Source of the DNA: Peribacillus acanthi
GTDB lineage: Bacteria; Bacillota; Bacilli; Bacillales; DSM-1321
Length of the DNA: 64,000 nt
Direction of reading: 5' to 3'
Assembly (NCBI RefSeq): GCF_003073175.1
Contig: NZ_QBBX01000017.1
Coordinates: 1-64,000, forward strand
Below, piece after piece: positions 26,020 to 35,003 of the stretch. How positions within the stretch are numbered: position 1 is the first letter of the stretch; every line of letters starts with the position of its first letter. Under the pieces are notes generated by a model. It made no database searches and was not told the DNA's origin. It saw nothing but the letters and a program-made list of their open reading frames with translations. The translations under genes and the position numbers were made by a program.

Positions 26020-26291
26020 CTTCCTCCTTTATTTCCAAAAATATGTTCAAGGCTGACTGAGGACGTATATAATATTTCCGTATCAAAATCTACGCCATTA
26101 CAAAACAATACTGTCCCAGAGTCCTTATCTATTTCTATTGAGCAGAATACATTAATGTCCTCTCTAATTTCTCTAAGTTTCCCTAAATCACTTTGAAGGA
26201 ATTGCTTGATATCCAAGAGCCGATACTCACTACTGTCAAATTCAAGTAGCAGTTTAAATGTGGTTGTTGCAAATAACGAGGTTATTCTCAA
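26016..26291 (-). CDS. Unrecognised 91-aa protein, middle of the trio
   Basis: The start is TTG at 26291, overlapping the stop of the 57-aa ORF (TTGA). GGAGAG lies eight bases upstream. The product has a beta-helix alternation (LLLEFDSSEYRLLDIKQFL, INVFCSIEIDKDSGTVLFCNG). No family recognised. Both junctions overlap, suggesting fixed stoichiometry. Confidence 0.5.
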   Translation of the reverse strand: MRITSLFATTTFKLLLEFDSSEYRLLDIKQFLQSDLGKLREIREDINVFCSIEIDKDSGTVLFCNGVDFDTEILYTSSVSLEHIFGNKGGR

Positions 26292-26461
26292 ATCCTCTTC
26301 TCTCCTTTAATTCTAAAAAAACCAAACTTCGTTTTATCCATTTCATCTAATAAATCCAGGGCTATTTTGTTTTCCTTTTGAATTGGATGTCCCATATCAG
26401 CAACAGACATCTTTCTCCCAAAATTCGGATTACTGCTCTTTTTATTTCTCTCGAATGCCAT
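26288..26461 (-). CDS. 57-aa small protein, first of the trio
   Basis: The peptide starts MAFERNKKSSNPNFGRK and has a helical middle (NKIALDLLDEMDK) and a basic end. GGGAGAGAAGCTA before ATG is a good ribosome binding site. It overlaps the TTG start of the 91-aa gene. The composition suggests a small DNA- or partner-binding protein, but no homologue is recognised. Confidence 0.5.
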   Translation of the reverse strand: MAFERNKKSSNPNFGRKMSVADMGHPIQKENKIALDLLDEMDKTKFGFFRIKGEKRI

Positions 26462-26822
26462 TAGCTTCTCTCCCTTATTATTGGCTTATTGGTGTACACA
26501 ATAACTTTGCTTCCCTAATACAAATACATAGCATACAGCACCCTCTTAATGCTGTTCCTTCTTGTTTATAGGCAAAAACAATAGGCATCTTGTTTATATG
26601 ATATTTTCCCTCTTTTTTTTAAAAGTGGAAAATACCTATAAAACAAGATGCCTATAAGGGTTTGGAAATTTATAACATGTAGAACTCTTATTAACTATAG
26701 ATTATAGCTGGTTCAAAGGATTTGCAATAAAATTATAACTTTCAATGTCTTTAATATCACTACAAATGTTCAACAGAAAATTTATAAACAAAACCATTTA
26801 GTTACTTTATTTTGCAAGTGAT
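26462..26822. other. Intergenic region with long hairpin
   Basis: Apart from the hairpin at 26581-26655 no gene is seen. The remainder is AT-rich with no clear promoter I would name. Confidence 0.4.
26581..26655 (-). terminator. Long-stem hairpin with T tail
   Basis: ATAGGCATCTTGTTT and AAACAAGATGCCTAT pair without mismatch, and the stem continues through TATAGGTATTTTCC to about 29 pairs. The minus-strand tail is TGTTTTTGCC. It lies after the 98-aa gene and before the trio. Confidence 0.65.
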
Positions 26823-27119
26823 TTATTCTACAGCTAATTTTACCTTATTAGAGTTCTCTATTAGATTCATAACTTCACTTTGTACATTAATTTTTATAAG
26901 CTGTTCCAAAGAATACGTAACAAAATGCTCCATTTCACCGCAACACTCACAGATAACAAAAATAGCAAAGTCTTTTTTATTTACATGTTGGCAGACTACA
27001 GTATCTAAACCATATTTGTAACATAATAATGCTGAAAGATGATTTATTCTTTCTAACGCTAATCGTTGTCTCATTTGCCCAAGTCCCATGTTGTTTTCCT
27101 TCTTATTTACTTTATTCAT
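26823..27119 (-). CDS. 98-aa CxxC protein, matches the C-domain of the 243-aa protein
   Basis: The core (NHLSALLCYKYGLDTVVCQ, then CECCGEMEHFVTYSLEQLIKINVQSEVMNLIE) aligns with the C-terminal 80 residues of the protein at 27793-28524 (FALKFGIFIAV, CENCGELHFLESYSIHELIELDVMEEAKYLIE). The CxxC-GE element may bind zinc. It starts at ATG after AAGGAG. Role unknown. Confidence 0.55.
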   Translation of the reverse strand: MNKVNKKENNMGLGQMRQRLALERINHLSALLCYKYGLDTVVCQHVNKKDFAIFVICECCGEMEHFVTYSLEQLIKINVQSEVMNLIENSNKVKLAVE

Positions 27120-27198
27120 ATGAAAATTCTCCTTTTCAATCTAAATTTAATATTTTATCAATCTTTTTTTCTAATTGAAGTTCAATCATTGGAGACCA

Positions 27199-27699
27199 TT
27201 AAAGGTCCCCATCTTCTTCAACATTAAAAATTGCACTTAATAGCTTTTCGTTCTGATTTTCCGTATCAATCGCTTTTCTTTCTCGTGAATACAAATATTC
27301 ATAAGCCATTCTTATTACCGTAAAAGCCTGGAACTCTGTTAGTTGAGTCAATTTCTTCAATAGCTTATCGGCATCAACACCAAATAATGCATCAGCCAAA
27401 TTAATTTGAATATCGTCTTCTACATTAGCAACTAACACTGTTTTATTGAGTAATTCAGAAGAATATAAATATCCATTAAACGCATTGACTATAAGCATTG
27501 CCTCATTCAAATTGAAAAATCCTTTTAGTTCTCTTTTTGTTCCTTGATAAACTTCATTCAGCATATACACCATCTGTTTAGCTTTGAAAGAATAATCATC
27601 AAGCTCTGTTTCCATAGGAAATTGATTAAATCCCTTCCACTCAGGTTCAAAATCAAGAAAATCAACTGTAAATTCGTGTTCAATTACTACATTTTGCAT
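27199..27699 (-). CDS. 166-aa protein, matches the N-domain of the 243-aa protein
   Basis: The segment LKGFFNLNEAMLIVNAFNGYLYSSE, followed by LTQLTEFQAFTVIRMAYEYL, aligns with LQGLFTTNEVWIIVDSLNGMPYSSE and LQRLTEFQAFSILKMVSEFL in the 243-aa protein upstream. So the pair at 26823/27199 is the split form of that protein. Acidic, helical, no recognised family. Confidence 0.55.
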   Translation of the reverse strand: MQNVVIEHEFTVDFLDFEPEWKGFNQFPMETELDDYSFKAKQMVYMLNEVYQGTKRELKGFFNLNEAMLIVNAFNGYLYSSELLNKTVLVANVEDDIQINLADALFGVDADKLLKKLTQLTEFQAFTVIRMAYEYLYSRERKAIDTENQNEKLLSAIFNVEEDGDL

Positions 27700-27792
27700 A
27701 AATTTATTCCTCCTTAAAATTCATTTCGACTTATGACTAAAGTTTCAGTTATAAGACGGGGATAGTTAATCCCAAACTCTTTGTTCTTGCTA

Positions 27793-28524
27793 TTAATCTT
27801 CATCTGTAAAATTTTCTTCAATCAAATACTTGGCTTCTTCCATCACATCTAATTCTATTAATTCATGGATTGAATACGATTCTAAGAAGTGAAGTTCTCC
27901 ACAATTCTCACAGTCTTCGTATAAAGTGAATTCTCCTTCATCAAATCTAACAGCAATGAATATTCCGAATTTAAGTGCGAATATCGTACCAATATGACGG
28001 AGTTTTTGAAACCCTAATTCCCAGCTAAGTTCAAAATTATCCAACTCACTATCGCAACACTCTTCTTCATCATCAATAATCATTTCACTATCAGATATCT
28101 GGAAGATTCCGTTTAATAGTTCCTCACTGTCTTGGTCTAATTCTTCATCCAAATCCGTCTCAAGGAATTCAGAGACCATTTTTAAAATGCTAAATGCCTG
28201 AAATTCCGTTAATCTTTGCAACTTATTTAGTAACAAGCTATCTTTAAAATCTAATAATCCTTCGGCAATACCATGTTGGATATAGTCTTCAACAAACTCA
28301 TTTACAATGAATTTTGCCGACTGTTCTGAAGAATATGGCATTCCATTAAGACTATCTACAATAATCCAAACCTCATTAGTAGTAAAAAGACCTTGTAATT
28401 CTAACTTGGCCGCTTCGTATTGATTACCGATGAAAAACGAAATCTGTTTTTCATCGAATTCTAATCCCCCACCAATTGAATAAGTTTGAAAATCATTTCC
28501 TCTTGTGATTACTTGGTTTTGCAT
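27793..28524 (-). CDS. 243-aa two-domain protein, fused form of the two downstream genes
   Basis: The N-terminal 140 residues match the 166-aa protein and the C-terminal 80 match the 98-aa protein. They are joined by a very acidic linker (DEELDQDSEELLN, DDEEECCDSELDN). The CENCGE motif is in the second domain. GGAGGAAATAATT before ATG is strong. No family is recognised; the acidic character and small size recall anti-restriction or DNA-mimic proteins, which is only a guess. Confidence 0.55.
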   Translation of the reverse strand: MQNQVITRGNDFQTYSIGGGLEFDEKQISFFIGNQYEAAKLELQGLFTTNEVWIIVDSLNGMPYSSEQSAKFIVNEFVEDYIQHGIAEGLLDFKDSLLLNKLQRLTEFQAFSILKMVSEFLETDLDEELDQDSEELLNGIFQISDSEMIIDDEEECCDSELDNFELSWELGFQKLRHIGTIFALKFGIFIAVRFDEGEFTLYEDCENCGELHFLESYSIHELIELDVMEEAKYLIEENFTDED

Positions 28525-28575
28525 AATTATTTCCTCCTCATATTAGTAAAATTCTTTATTATTGAATCCCATAGA

Positions 28576-28945
28576 TTATTTTAAGAATTCTTCATATTCA
28601 CCCTTTGACAGTTGTATAAAGTGCTCCTTCAAAAAATCTGTAAATCAAACGCCCTTATCCTCCGCCATTTCCCAATAAATCGGATTATCAACAAAAAATA
28701 CTATATCCACAATATTTCTAATGCCTAATTCTTTTTGTAATCTTTTCTTATCTCTTTGTTGACCTCTATCTCCTCCAACCACTGCTACCAATCACCTTCA
28801 TTAAAGGGGAAAACTTGTTTCTTAACCCTATCTACGCATACAATGCGAACAAGGTCGCTATCCTTTTCATATTTCTCATATCTTCTCATTCTTGTACCAA
28901 AGTTTTTTCATCTTTGAATTTAATAAATGATTCTTGATATCCCAT
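28576..28945 (-). pseudogene. Decayed gene of a Bacillus accessory protein
   Basis: Three frames join into one protein of about 120 aa. It starts MGYQESFIKFKDEKTLVQE, shifts to RRYEKYEKDSDLVRIVCVDRV, shifts again to VVGGDRGQQRDKKRLQKELG and VFFVDNPIYWEMAEDKGV, meets TGA, and resumes FTDFLKEHFIQLSKGEYEEFLK. I recall intact proteins of this kind in Bacillus, with no known role. At least two frameshifts and one stop make it non-functional. Confidence 0.65.
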
Positions 28946-29413
28946 TTTTTATTCCTCCAATTTTAAAATTCCCGTAGTTTCTATACGTTGTTATTGAATA
29001 AAGACCTGTTCCTTGTTGAATCCTGACCAATAGCGGTCAATACAATAAAAGAGTTTCCATTATCAATTTTTCAAGGAACGACAAAAAGACCGAATCTATT
29101 TATTGTAAATAACACATAGGAATAAATAACCTTAAAGAAAAATCCTTTAGGATATATTCAAAACCTATATGAAGTTACAATAGATAGATTCGGCCTCTTA
29201 CCGAAATCAGATAATAATACATTTTTAAAAATGTATGAATTAGTTTCAAAAAATCTTTTTTAGGCAACAACTCTATTTCCATTGCCTATGGACATACTAT
29301 ACATAGATTATAGTTATTCGTCAATACTTTTTCTAAAAAAATATTAATAATCCAATTTACTATAGATAGTTGAAGTGAATTAGCGATGGCATGGGAAGCA
29401 TATTTTATAGCAC
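28946..29413. other. Intergenic region with a large inverted repeat
   Basis: No gene is seen. The inverted repeat at 29084-29199 fills the middle. Several A/T-rich tracts follow. Confidence 0.4.
29084..29199 (-). terminator. Imperfect 23-bp inverted repeat with T tail
   Basis: Arms 29084-29106 and 29177-29199 match at 20 of 23 positions around the core CCGAATCTAT, with about 70 nt between. On the minus strand TCTTTTTG follows. The wide loop is unusual for a plain terminator; it may instead be a small non-coding RNA. Confidence 0.5.
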
Positions 29414-29815
29414 TTAAGCAATCTCCCTTTTCACCTTCTTAATTAAAGAAATAAGCATTTTGATAATCTGGCAAACTTCATTCTCTAACTCCTCATAGGT
29501 TTCTAAATTCACATAGCCGACCCGATAAATTAGCTCTATCTGTGCTCTTACCTCGTATGCAGAACCGTTCGCAATTGCGTAGAAGTGGATTTCTTGATTA
29601 GGAAAGATACCTGCATATCCTTGTCCTTCCGCCAAATTGCATGAAATCGAACTGGAGCTACGCTCGATTTGCGACCTTAGACCGTACTGTTCATGTTTCG
29701 GAAATCCTTTCGCTAATTTATAAACTTTTTCTGTTAATGACACCGCCTTTTTCCAAACCTCTAATTGTTTAAAATCTCTTGCAAAAAGGTTCTGTCCGTT
29801 CATATCTTTTTTCAC
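29414..29815 (-). CDS. Four-helix-bundle protein (23S IVP family)
   Basis: The 133-aa protein carries the family pattern: FKQLEVWKKAVSLTEKVY, then FPKHEQYGLRSQIERSSSSISCNLAEGQG, FYAIANGSAYEVRAQIE and a final helix EVCQIIKMLISLIKK. Members form pentameric four-helix bundles; some are encoded inside 23S rRNA intervening sequences and others beside retroelements (Avd). No reverse transcriptase is seen here, so it is a stand-alone copy. Confidence 0.85.
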   Translation of the reverse strand: MKKDMNGQNLFARDFKQLEVWKKAVSLTEKVYKLAKGFPKHEQYGLRSQIERSSSSISCNLAEGQGYAGIFPNQEIHFYAIANGSAYEVRAQIELIYRVGYVNLETYEELENEVCQIIKMLISLIKKVKREIA

Positions 29816-29838
29816 CTATTTCTTCCCCCTTCTTTTCA

Positions 29839-30132
29839 TTAAGCTGTTTTATATAAGTTTTCGAGATTTCTAATATCGTCTACTATATTCAGATGCAACC
29901 GTTCTTTTAAAGCGATAATTATGTTGCAACTAATTTCCGCTAACTTAAATCGCATTTCTTCCAGTTCCTCAACGCTAATGCCTTCAAAGCAAGTTTATAA
30001 AAATGCTTCTTTTAACTCTTTTACTTTCTCCTGCATTTGCTCCAACTCTTCTATCGCCAGTGGTTGAAGTAAATGAATGAACAGCGTTCTTTCCAATTGG
30101 TCGATGTCTGTTTTAATATGTCCTATGGACAT
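29839..30132 (-). pseudogene. Broken helical protein upstream of the four-helix-bundle gene
   Basis: ATG at 30132 with GGAG opens MSIGHIKTDIDQLERTLF and LQPLAIEELEQMQEKVKEL, then a TAA at 29995. The frame continues with GISVEELEEMRFKLAEIS, and a shift leads to RLHLNIVDDIRNLENLYKTA and a final stop at 29839. The original protein was about 97 aa. A real 45-aa product could still be made. Confidence 0.5.
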
Positions 30133-31259
30133 TTTATCAGCTCCTTTCATTGGTTATTTCCTTATAACCTAATAGTAGCAATTTAACAGTCGTCTGAATT
30201 TGAAAAGTGGTCGAATAGTGTTCGAGTACCTTCAACCTCGCATGACAACTTTCCTTCCTATCACTTCAACTCTATAAAAATATGTTTCAAATACTATTCT
30301 GTTGTAATTTTTACACCCACTAATTTTATTAGACTAATTCGTTGAAATGTTGTTCTGCACGTTCGTATGAGAAAGAAATTGTGTTGAATTAAGTCAAAAT
30401 ATTTATCGAAAAGTTGTATTATTTTTATTCTTGTATAATGGAGTGATTGATTTTCATACAACTTTTTGAGCACTTCCACATAATGAATGAAACAACATCC
30501 TGTAGAATCACTTTACAATGTGCCAATAGCACACAAATAAGATTCTATTCTTCCAAAAAATCTAAGGTCTTCAATAAAACAGAAAACTTTTACATACAGC
30601 CTTCGCTTATCTATTGAAATGTCGCAAAAGCCCTTTTGTTGCAATAGAACTGCATCAAATCCAAACCATCTGACGCAATGTCAAATACCTTCATAGAAAA
30701 AACAAATATAATAAAAGGCTGATATCCCAAAGCTATAGTACATTGTAAACGCCACTGGGACTTAACAAATATATTGGCAACTACATCTATAAAAAAATCA
30801 TTGTTCTATTGAAAAAGGCTCTTTTGTTACCAAAAGAATCAAACCTGTCTGTCAAAATGCCATAGCACAAATAAAATACCTATTAACATTCAATATATTG
30901 CTGTAACATCAATACCATATGCTTATAAAAAGGAACTGTATAAAACAAAGCAAATGGATAATAGCACCACTGACTTTTCGTTTAGATGTTGTTTTTTCTT
31001 TATCCATTTGGCTTATGTAAAAGTCGGGGTTTTCATTTTAAACCAACCAGTGATTTACTAATAAAGGATTGCTTTACTATTACAGTTGGATTTGAAATAT
31101 CTATAGCAGGTATTGTTATCATTTTTTAGAGACGACTGCAGTTCAACTGTTACCGATGACACTTTTACCTGCCCCTGTAACCAAACGAACATGCAATACA
31201 ATTATTTCTCATTTAACAGAGAAAGGATGTCCATAAAGACACCCTTTAAAATTTCGATA
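30133..31259. other. Long non-coding region downstream of the helicase gene
   Basis: No supportable gene is seen in 1.1 kb. Degenerate direct repeats are visible: CTATTGAAA...CTTTTGTTGC near 30616 and CTATTGAAAAAGGCTCTTTTG near 30806. A hairpin GCAAAAG-CC-CTTTTGTTGC lies near 30624. Another inverted repeat is at 30951-31010. With the plasmid-like helicase next to it, an origin or copy-control region of an integrated plasmid is possible. Confidence 0.35.
30951..31027. repeat. 11-bp inverted repeat with interlocked second pairing
   Basis: CAAATGGATAA (30951-30961) pairs with TTATCCATTTG (31000-31010). A GACTTTT in its loop (from about 30972) can pair with AAAAGTC (from about 31020), which would make an H-type pseudoknot. 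The second pairing could be chance in AT-rich DNA. Confidence 0.35.
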
Positions 31260-32954
31260 TTAGCTGAAAATGAGCTTTTGCCCCTCGCTTTTAATTTGAT
31301 TGATTTGTAGAAATGGCCGTAACACATCCAATACTTTTGAAAAATTCGCACCATCCTTTATTCCTACTTGAATCCGAACTTCTTTCTTTCTGATATAGGA
31401 TTTACCTGATTGCTGAAGGTTTGTAAGAATGCCTTTAACCTCTTCCACCTTTTCATCAAACTGAGTTGGCTCCTTTTTCCTTTCCTCTTTTGCTCCCTTA
31501 ACTTTCCCTATTCTATTTATATCAATTTGGCATTTATGATATTGGATGTTTGGCAATTGCTCCAGCACCATATCTATCACTTCTTGATTACTATTAAATA
31601 AATGAATCTTGGCATCAGCAGGATTATCACGAGCAATTCGTCTGATTGCTTGATATATCTCCCCTGAAATCGTTGATAATCTAATTTTTTCAACATCTTC
31701 ATCCTGGAAAATAGAAATATTATCAGTTGGAAGGTTTTCATGATACTTATAGAAAAAGTTGGTGAGGGCATATGTCCCATAGTTAAAATTCGGGGTTTTC
31801 TGTACAATAACTGTATTAAAATTGCGGTAATTATTTTTTCCAATTAAATTGCCGAAGTAATCTGTAGATATGGGGACTCCCAATGTTTCTTGTATCCCAT
31901 TCAAGGTGTCATTGAAATAGGTCTCGATTCCTTTCTCAACTTGTTCCATTTGCCCTTGTTCCGTAATGAACAGTACCCCACTACTATCCTTCAAATCTAT
32001 TCGTTCTAATGACTTTTCTGTAAGATTTATATAGTTCTTTAACGCCTTCTTGCTGGTATTTAAATCGTAATGATAAAATTCTGCCTGTGAATAATCGAAT
32101 ATTTTTGACTGTTTGATAACGTTGAATTTGGTCGAAAGGGAATATCGATAATCGAACCAATTGGCATCCAAAATGATGTTACAATCTAACATTGCAAATT
32201 TAGGTGTCGAATCAAAAGTGTGAAATGCCCCTTCATAGAAATAACAACCGTTATTCAAAATCTGATGGAACTTGAACAACAATTCCTTTTGCTCATTCCT
32301 CTTTGTCTGCCCAACCTTTTTTAGCAATTGCTCGATGACCTCTTTGTATTTGTCATATTTGTCTGATTGGAAACTTACGAATACAATTTCCCTATTTTTT
32401 AGAACCTCTGAATCATTCGAGTATTTATTCGCCATTTCTCTTAATAGACTGGCAAGGTCATCTGTTTCAGCAAAACCATATTGGAATATTTCAGTCCATA
32501 ACTGCCCTATCTCTTTGTTTGTTACAGAAATCTGTTCCAACAAATCTGGGTATTCGTCTATTACTAAAATCCTTCTATCTGCTATTAAATCCTGATGGTC
32601 TCCTCTGCAGATATTAGAATACATTTTATGGGTAATGCAAAGAGTCCTTGCCTCGATTGCTCTTTTTCTTGCCCTTTTCTTTTTCGTATCTTCACCTGTA
32701 AATGCCACTGCAATTTCATTCCCAGCCAGTGAATTAATACGCTCTGCAGTAGCATCCAGTTCCCCATCCTTTGAAAATCTTTGCACGTATAACGCTCTGT
32801 CTTCTGTTTCCGCTAAATACTGTTGTGTTCTCCTGCTCTTTCCAGCTCCAGCCTCGTACCCATAAACTGAAAACACTTTGCTATTCCATTTGTTTCTATC
32901 GAAAATTTGATTTTTTAAATCGTCAAATATATTTGTTGCTACTACATTTTCCAA
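31260..32954 (-). CDS. Plasmid-type DEAD-like helicase/replication protein
   Basis: About 564 aa. Walker A is YEAGAGKSRRT and Walker B LVIDEYPDLLE; later segments (VLFITEQGQ, NYRNFNTVIVQKTPN, IYQAIRRIARDNPADAKIHLF) resemble helicase motifs IV-VI with arginine finger. The C-terminal 80 residues have a winged-helix-like region (SYIRKKEVRIQVGIKDG). Proteins of this type are encoded by Bacillus plasmids and integrative elements, probably for replication. TTG at 32954 after AGGAGGAAG is chosen; a longer 590-aa reading contains that ribosome binding site. Confidence 0.6.
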   Translation of the reverse strand: MENVVATNIFDDLKNQIFDRNKWNSKVFSVYGYEAGAGKSRRTQQYLAETEDRALYVQRFSKDGELDATAERINSLAGNEIAVAFTGEDTKKKRARKRAIEARTLCITHKMYSNICRGDHQDLIADRRILVIDEYPDLLEQISVTNKEIGQLWTEIFQYGFAETDDLASLLREMANKYSNDSEVLKNREIVFVSFQSDKYDKYKEVIEQLLKKVGQTKRNEQKELLFKFHQILNNGCYFYEGAFHTFDSTPKFAMLDCNIILDANWFDYRYSLSTKFNVIKQSKIFDYSQAEFYHYDLNTSKKALKNYINLTEKSLERIDLKDSSGVLFITEQGQMEQVEKGIETYFNDTLNGIQETLGVPISTDYFGNLIGKNNYRNFNTVIVQKTPNFNYGTYALTNFFYKYHENLPTDNISIFQDEDVEKIRLSTISGEIYQAIRRIARDNPADAKIHLFNSNQEVIDMVLEQLPNIQYHKCQIDINRIGKVKGAKEERKKEPTQFDEKVEEVKGILTNLQQSGKSYIRKKEVRIQVGIKDGANFSKVLDVLRPFLQINQIKSEGQKLIFS

Positions 32955-33802
32955 TTTATACTTCCTCCTTCGTTGACTAATGTTGCTTGTTGAAAAAAGT
33001 ATAATTCGGAAAGTCAATTGAAAATATAGCATTTGTGTCGAACAACGTCTTACCTAATATTTTACAAGTAACAGCTATTTCATTACTTCTTTATGAGATG
33101 TTTAACTTTAAATTGAAATTTTGGGTATTTAGCAATTTTCGGCTTCAACTGGTTTTTTCGTATAGATAGATATTTCGTTAAACTGTTCTTGGTTTTCAGT
33201 GAACTTAGATTTGTACTAATTTAATCGCATACTGGCGATTCAAATGTAAAAGTTATCCTTTACATTGTAGTGACGACAACTTCAATAGATGTTGTATTCC
33301 CAAAAGGCTTTTGACGTTTTGTAAGATGAATGACTTTTTCCACCCCTTGTTTTATAAGAATGATAGATTTAATTTTTCCCTTTACAGCTTGGCTGTTGAT
33401 AAAAGTTATTTTTTTTGCAATTACACTTTAGATTTTTAAAATAGTCGAGGTTTTTGAAAGAGTCTTTTGACATTTCGTAATAACTTTTCCCTGCAATGTT
33501 CAAATCAATTTTAGATTTTATTGAGGACTATATAGGTTTATGTTTTCCGAAAGTTGCAAAGCCTATCCCTCCTTACAGCCACAAGGGACTGAGACGTTTT
33601 AAAGCAGAAAAAATCCATAATTTTTATTCTTGCCTTCCCCCCTTCTTTTTCTCAAATAGCGTTGCATTTTAAACCCTTTTTAATTATCCCACTTCTTAGT
33701 TAGACGGTATCAAACATTGAAAACGTAGTATCGGTGAGTAGGACTTGGTACAATAAGTTTTGTTAAGGAGGTCAGCAAAAGGCTTAGGAGGGGGAACTAC
33801 TG
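32955..33802. other. Long non-coding region upstream of the helicase gene
   Basis: No gene is seen in 850 bases. A 17-bp direct repeat CTTTTGACGTTTTGTAA (33308-33324) recurs with two changes at 33465-33481. Together with the 1.1 kb non-coding region on the other side it frames the helicase. The right end holds the GGAGGGGG ribosome binding site of the next gene. Confidence 0.4.
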
Positions 33803-34039
33803 ATGCTCGTAAAAGCAAAGGACCTGAAGGCTGGAATGATAATCGAATTGGAAATGATGGCTTCCTATAATGCCAGGAAGAAAAAGGTAAAAAAACTCAT
33901 GGAAATCAAAGAAGACGTATTTTATTCGGAGGGAGATAAAGAGGTCATGGTCGATTTTATAGACTTCAAAACGAAAAAAGGTGGAGTGATTATGCTTCCT
34001 CCGTTGCAGGTGTATAAACTGGTTCAAGGAGAGGCTTAG
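33803..34039 (+). CDS. Unrecognised 78-aa protein
   Basis: A basic beta-rich small protein: LVKAKDLKAGMIIELE then KEVMVDFIDFKTKKGGVIMLPPLQVY. The first line resembles an SH3- or Hint-like barrel start. AGGAGGGGG before ATG is strong. It is the only plus-strand gene between the helicase and Qat loci. Confidence 0.55.
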   Translation: MLVKAKDLKAGMIIELEMMASYNARKKKVKKLMEIKEDVFYSEGDKEVMVDFIDFKTKKGGVIMLPPLQVYKLVQGEA

Positions 34040-34103
34040 GGCTTCATCCGTCTCATTCTCAATTTAAAATAGACAATTAAAGCCCCAATACTATTACTTT
34101 TGA

Positions 34104-34931
34104 TTATTGAGCTTCCGAATCAGGCTGTTCTTCGTAGTCAAAATCTATATCCATTGTTTCAACGTAATGAATAATACTCTGAACACTCTTATAGACATTT
34201 GTTTCATGCAAAGAGGTGTCGCTCATTGCCCAAGCAAGAAAAAGTTGACCAAGAATCGTAAGAACTGGGGTTAAGACCTTTTTCCAAGTGCTCACTTCTT
34301 CTTCATTCAATTTACCTTCCTGAACTTCTGCATCTGTTATATCGAGAATAATATTGATTTTAAGAGCCAGGTCGAAAAAGTGTGGCCGTTTAATTTCTAC
34401 TTGAATATCTTCTTCATACAGTTCCTCTATTTCTTCTACGTCATCCTCTGTATCATGAATATATTCACTTAGATTTTCCACAAAGGAACTATTGATTGCA
34501 GAAGATATTTGATTAAAAAAGGGAGCAAATTGGTATGCACTTGAAAAAGCTAAACCTTGTTTACTCAAACTTGCCACAGCACTTGCCATTTGAGAAAAGT
34601 CATGACGTGGAATGTTAATCATGCCTACTTTTGTCCACAGTGGCTCTTTATAAAAACTGTTTATTAGACTACTTTTAGATAATTCACTTGCTATTAAACC
34701 GCTTTTAACAACTTCATTCGCTAATATACCGCTCTTTGCTACTTCACTTGCCAGTGTACTAACCTTTCCAACAGCACTTGCATGTTCCATATAACTTGAT
34801 ACTACACTACTTTTTGCCATCTTATTTGCCAATTCACTGGCTCTCGCCATTTTGCTAATCATTTCTTGGTGTCGGTTTAATTGATTCATCATCTTCTGCC
34901 ATTTACGTATATGCTCAAATGCATCATCCAT
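34104..34931 (-). CDS. 275-aa protein with 10-residue repeats, next to Qat
   Basis: The N-terminus is helical. Residues 55-95 contain degenerate 10-residue repeats: ASEVAKSGIL, ANEVVKSGLI, ASELSKSSLI. An acidic stretch (DTEDDVEEIEELYEED) precedes one hydrophobic segment (VLTPVLTILGQLFLAWAMS) that may cross or bind the membrane. No family is recognised. It lies 72 bp downstream of qatD on the same strand, so it may be part of or controlled with the Qat operon. Confidence 0.55.
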   Translation of the reverse strand: MDDAFEHIRKWQKMMNQLNRHQEMISKMARASELANKMAKSSVVSSYMEHASAVGKVSTLASEVAKSGILANEVVKSGLIASELSKSSLINSFYKEPLWTKVGMINIPRHDFSQMASAVASLSKQGLAFSSAYQFAPFFNQISSAINSSFVENLSEYIHDTEDDVEEIEELYEEDIQVEIKRPHFFDLALKINIILDITDAEVQEGKLNEEEVSTWKKVLTPVLTILGQLFLAWAMSDTSLHETNVYKSVQSIIHYVETMDIDFDYEEQPDSEAQ

Positions 34932-35003
34932 TACTATTCACCACTTTCAAATATCCTCGTTTGGAATTATTACTTAATCCATTAATGATAGGGATATAAC
35001 TTG

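Noticed and set aside
30294-30479. Minus-strand 61-codon ORF
   Set aside because: No ribosome binding site, biased composition and no recognisable domain in a long non-coding region.
31113-31310. Plus-strand 65-codon ORF
   Set aside because: It overlaps the end of the helicase gene and has no ribosome binding site.
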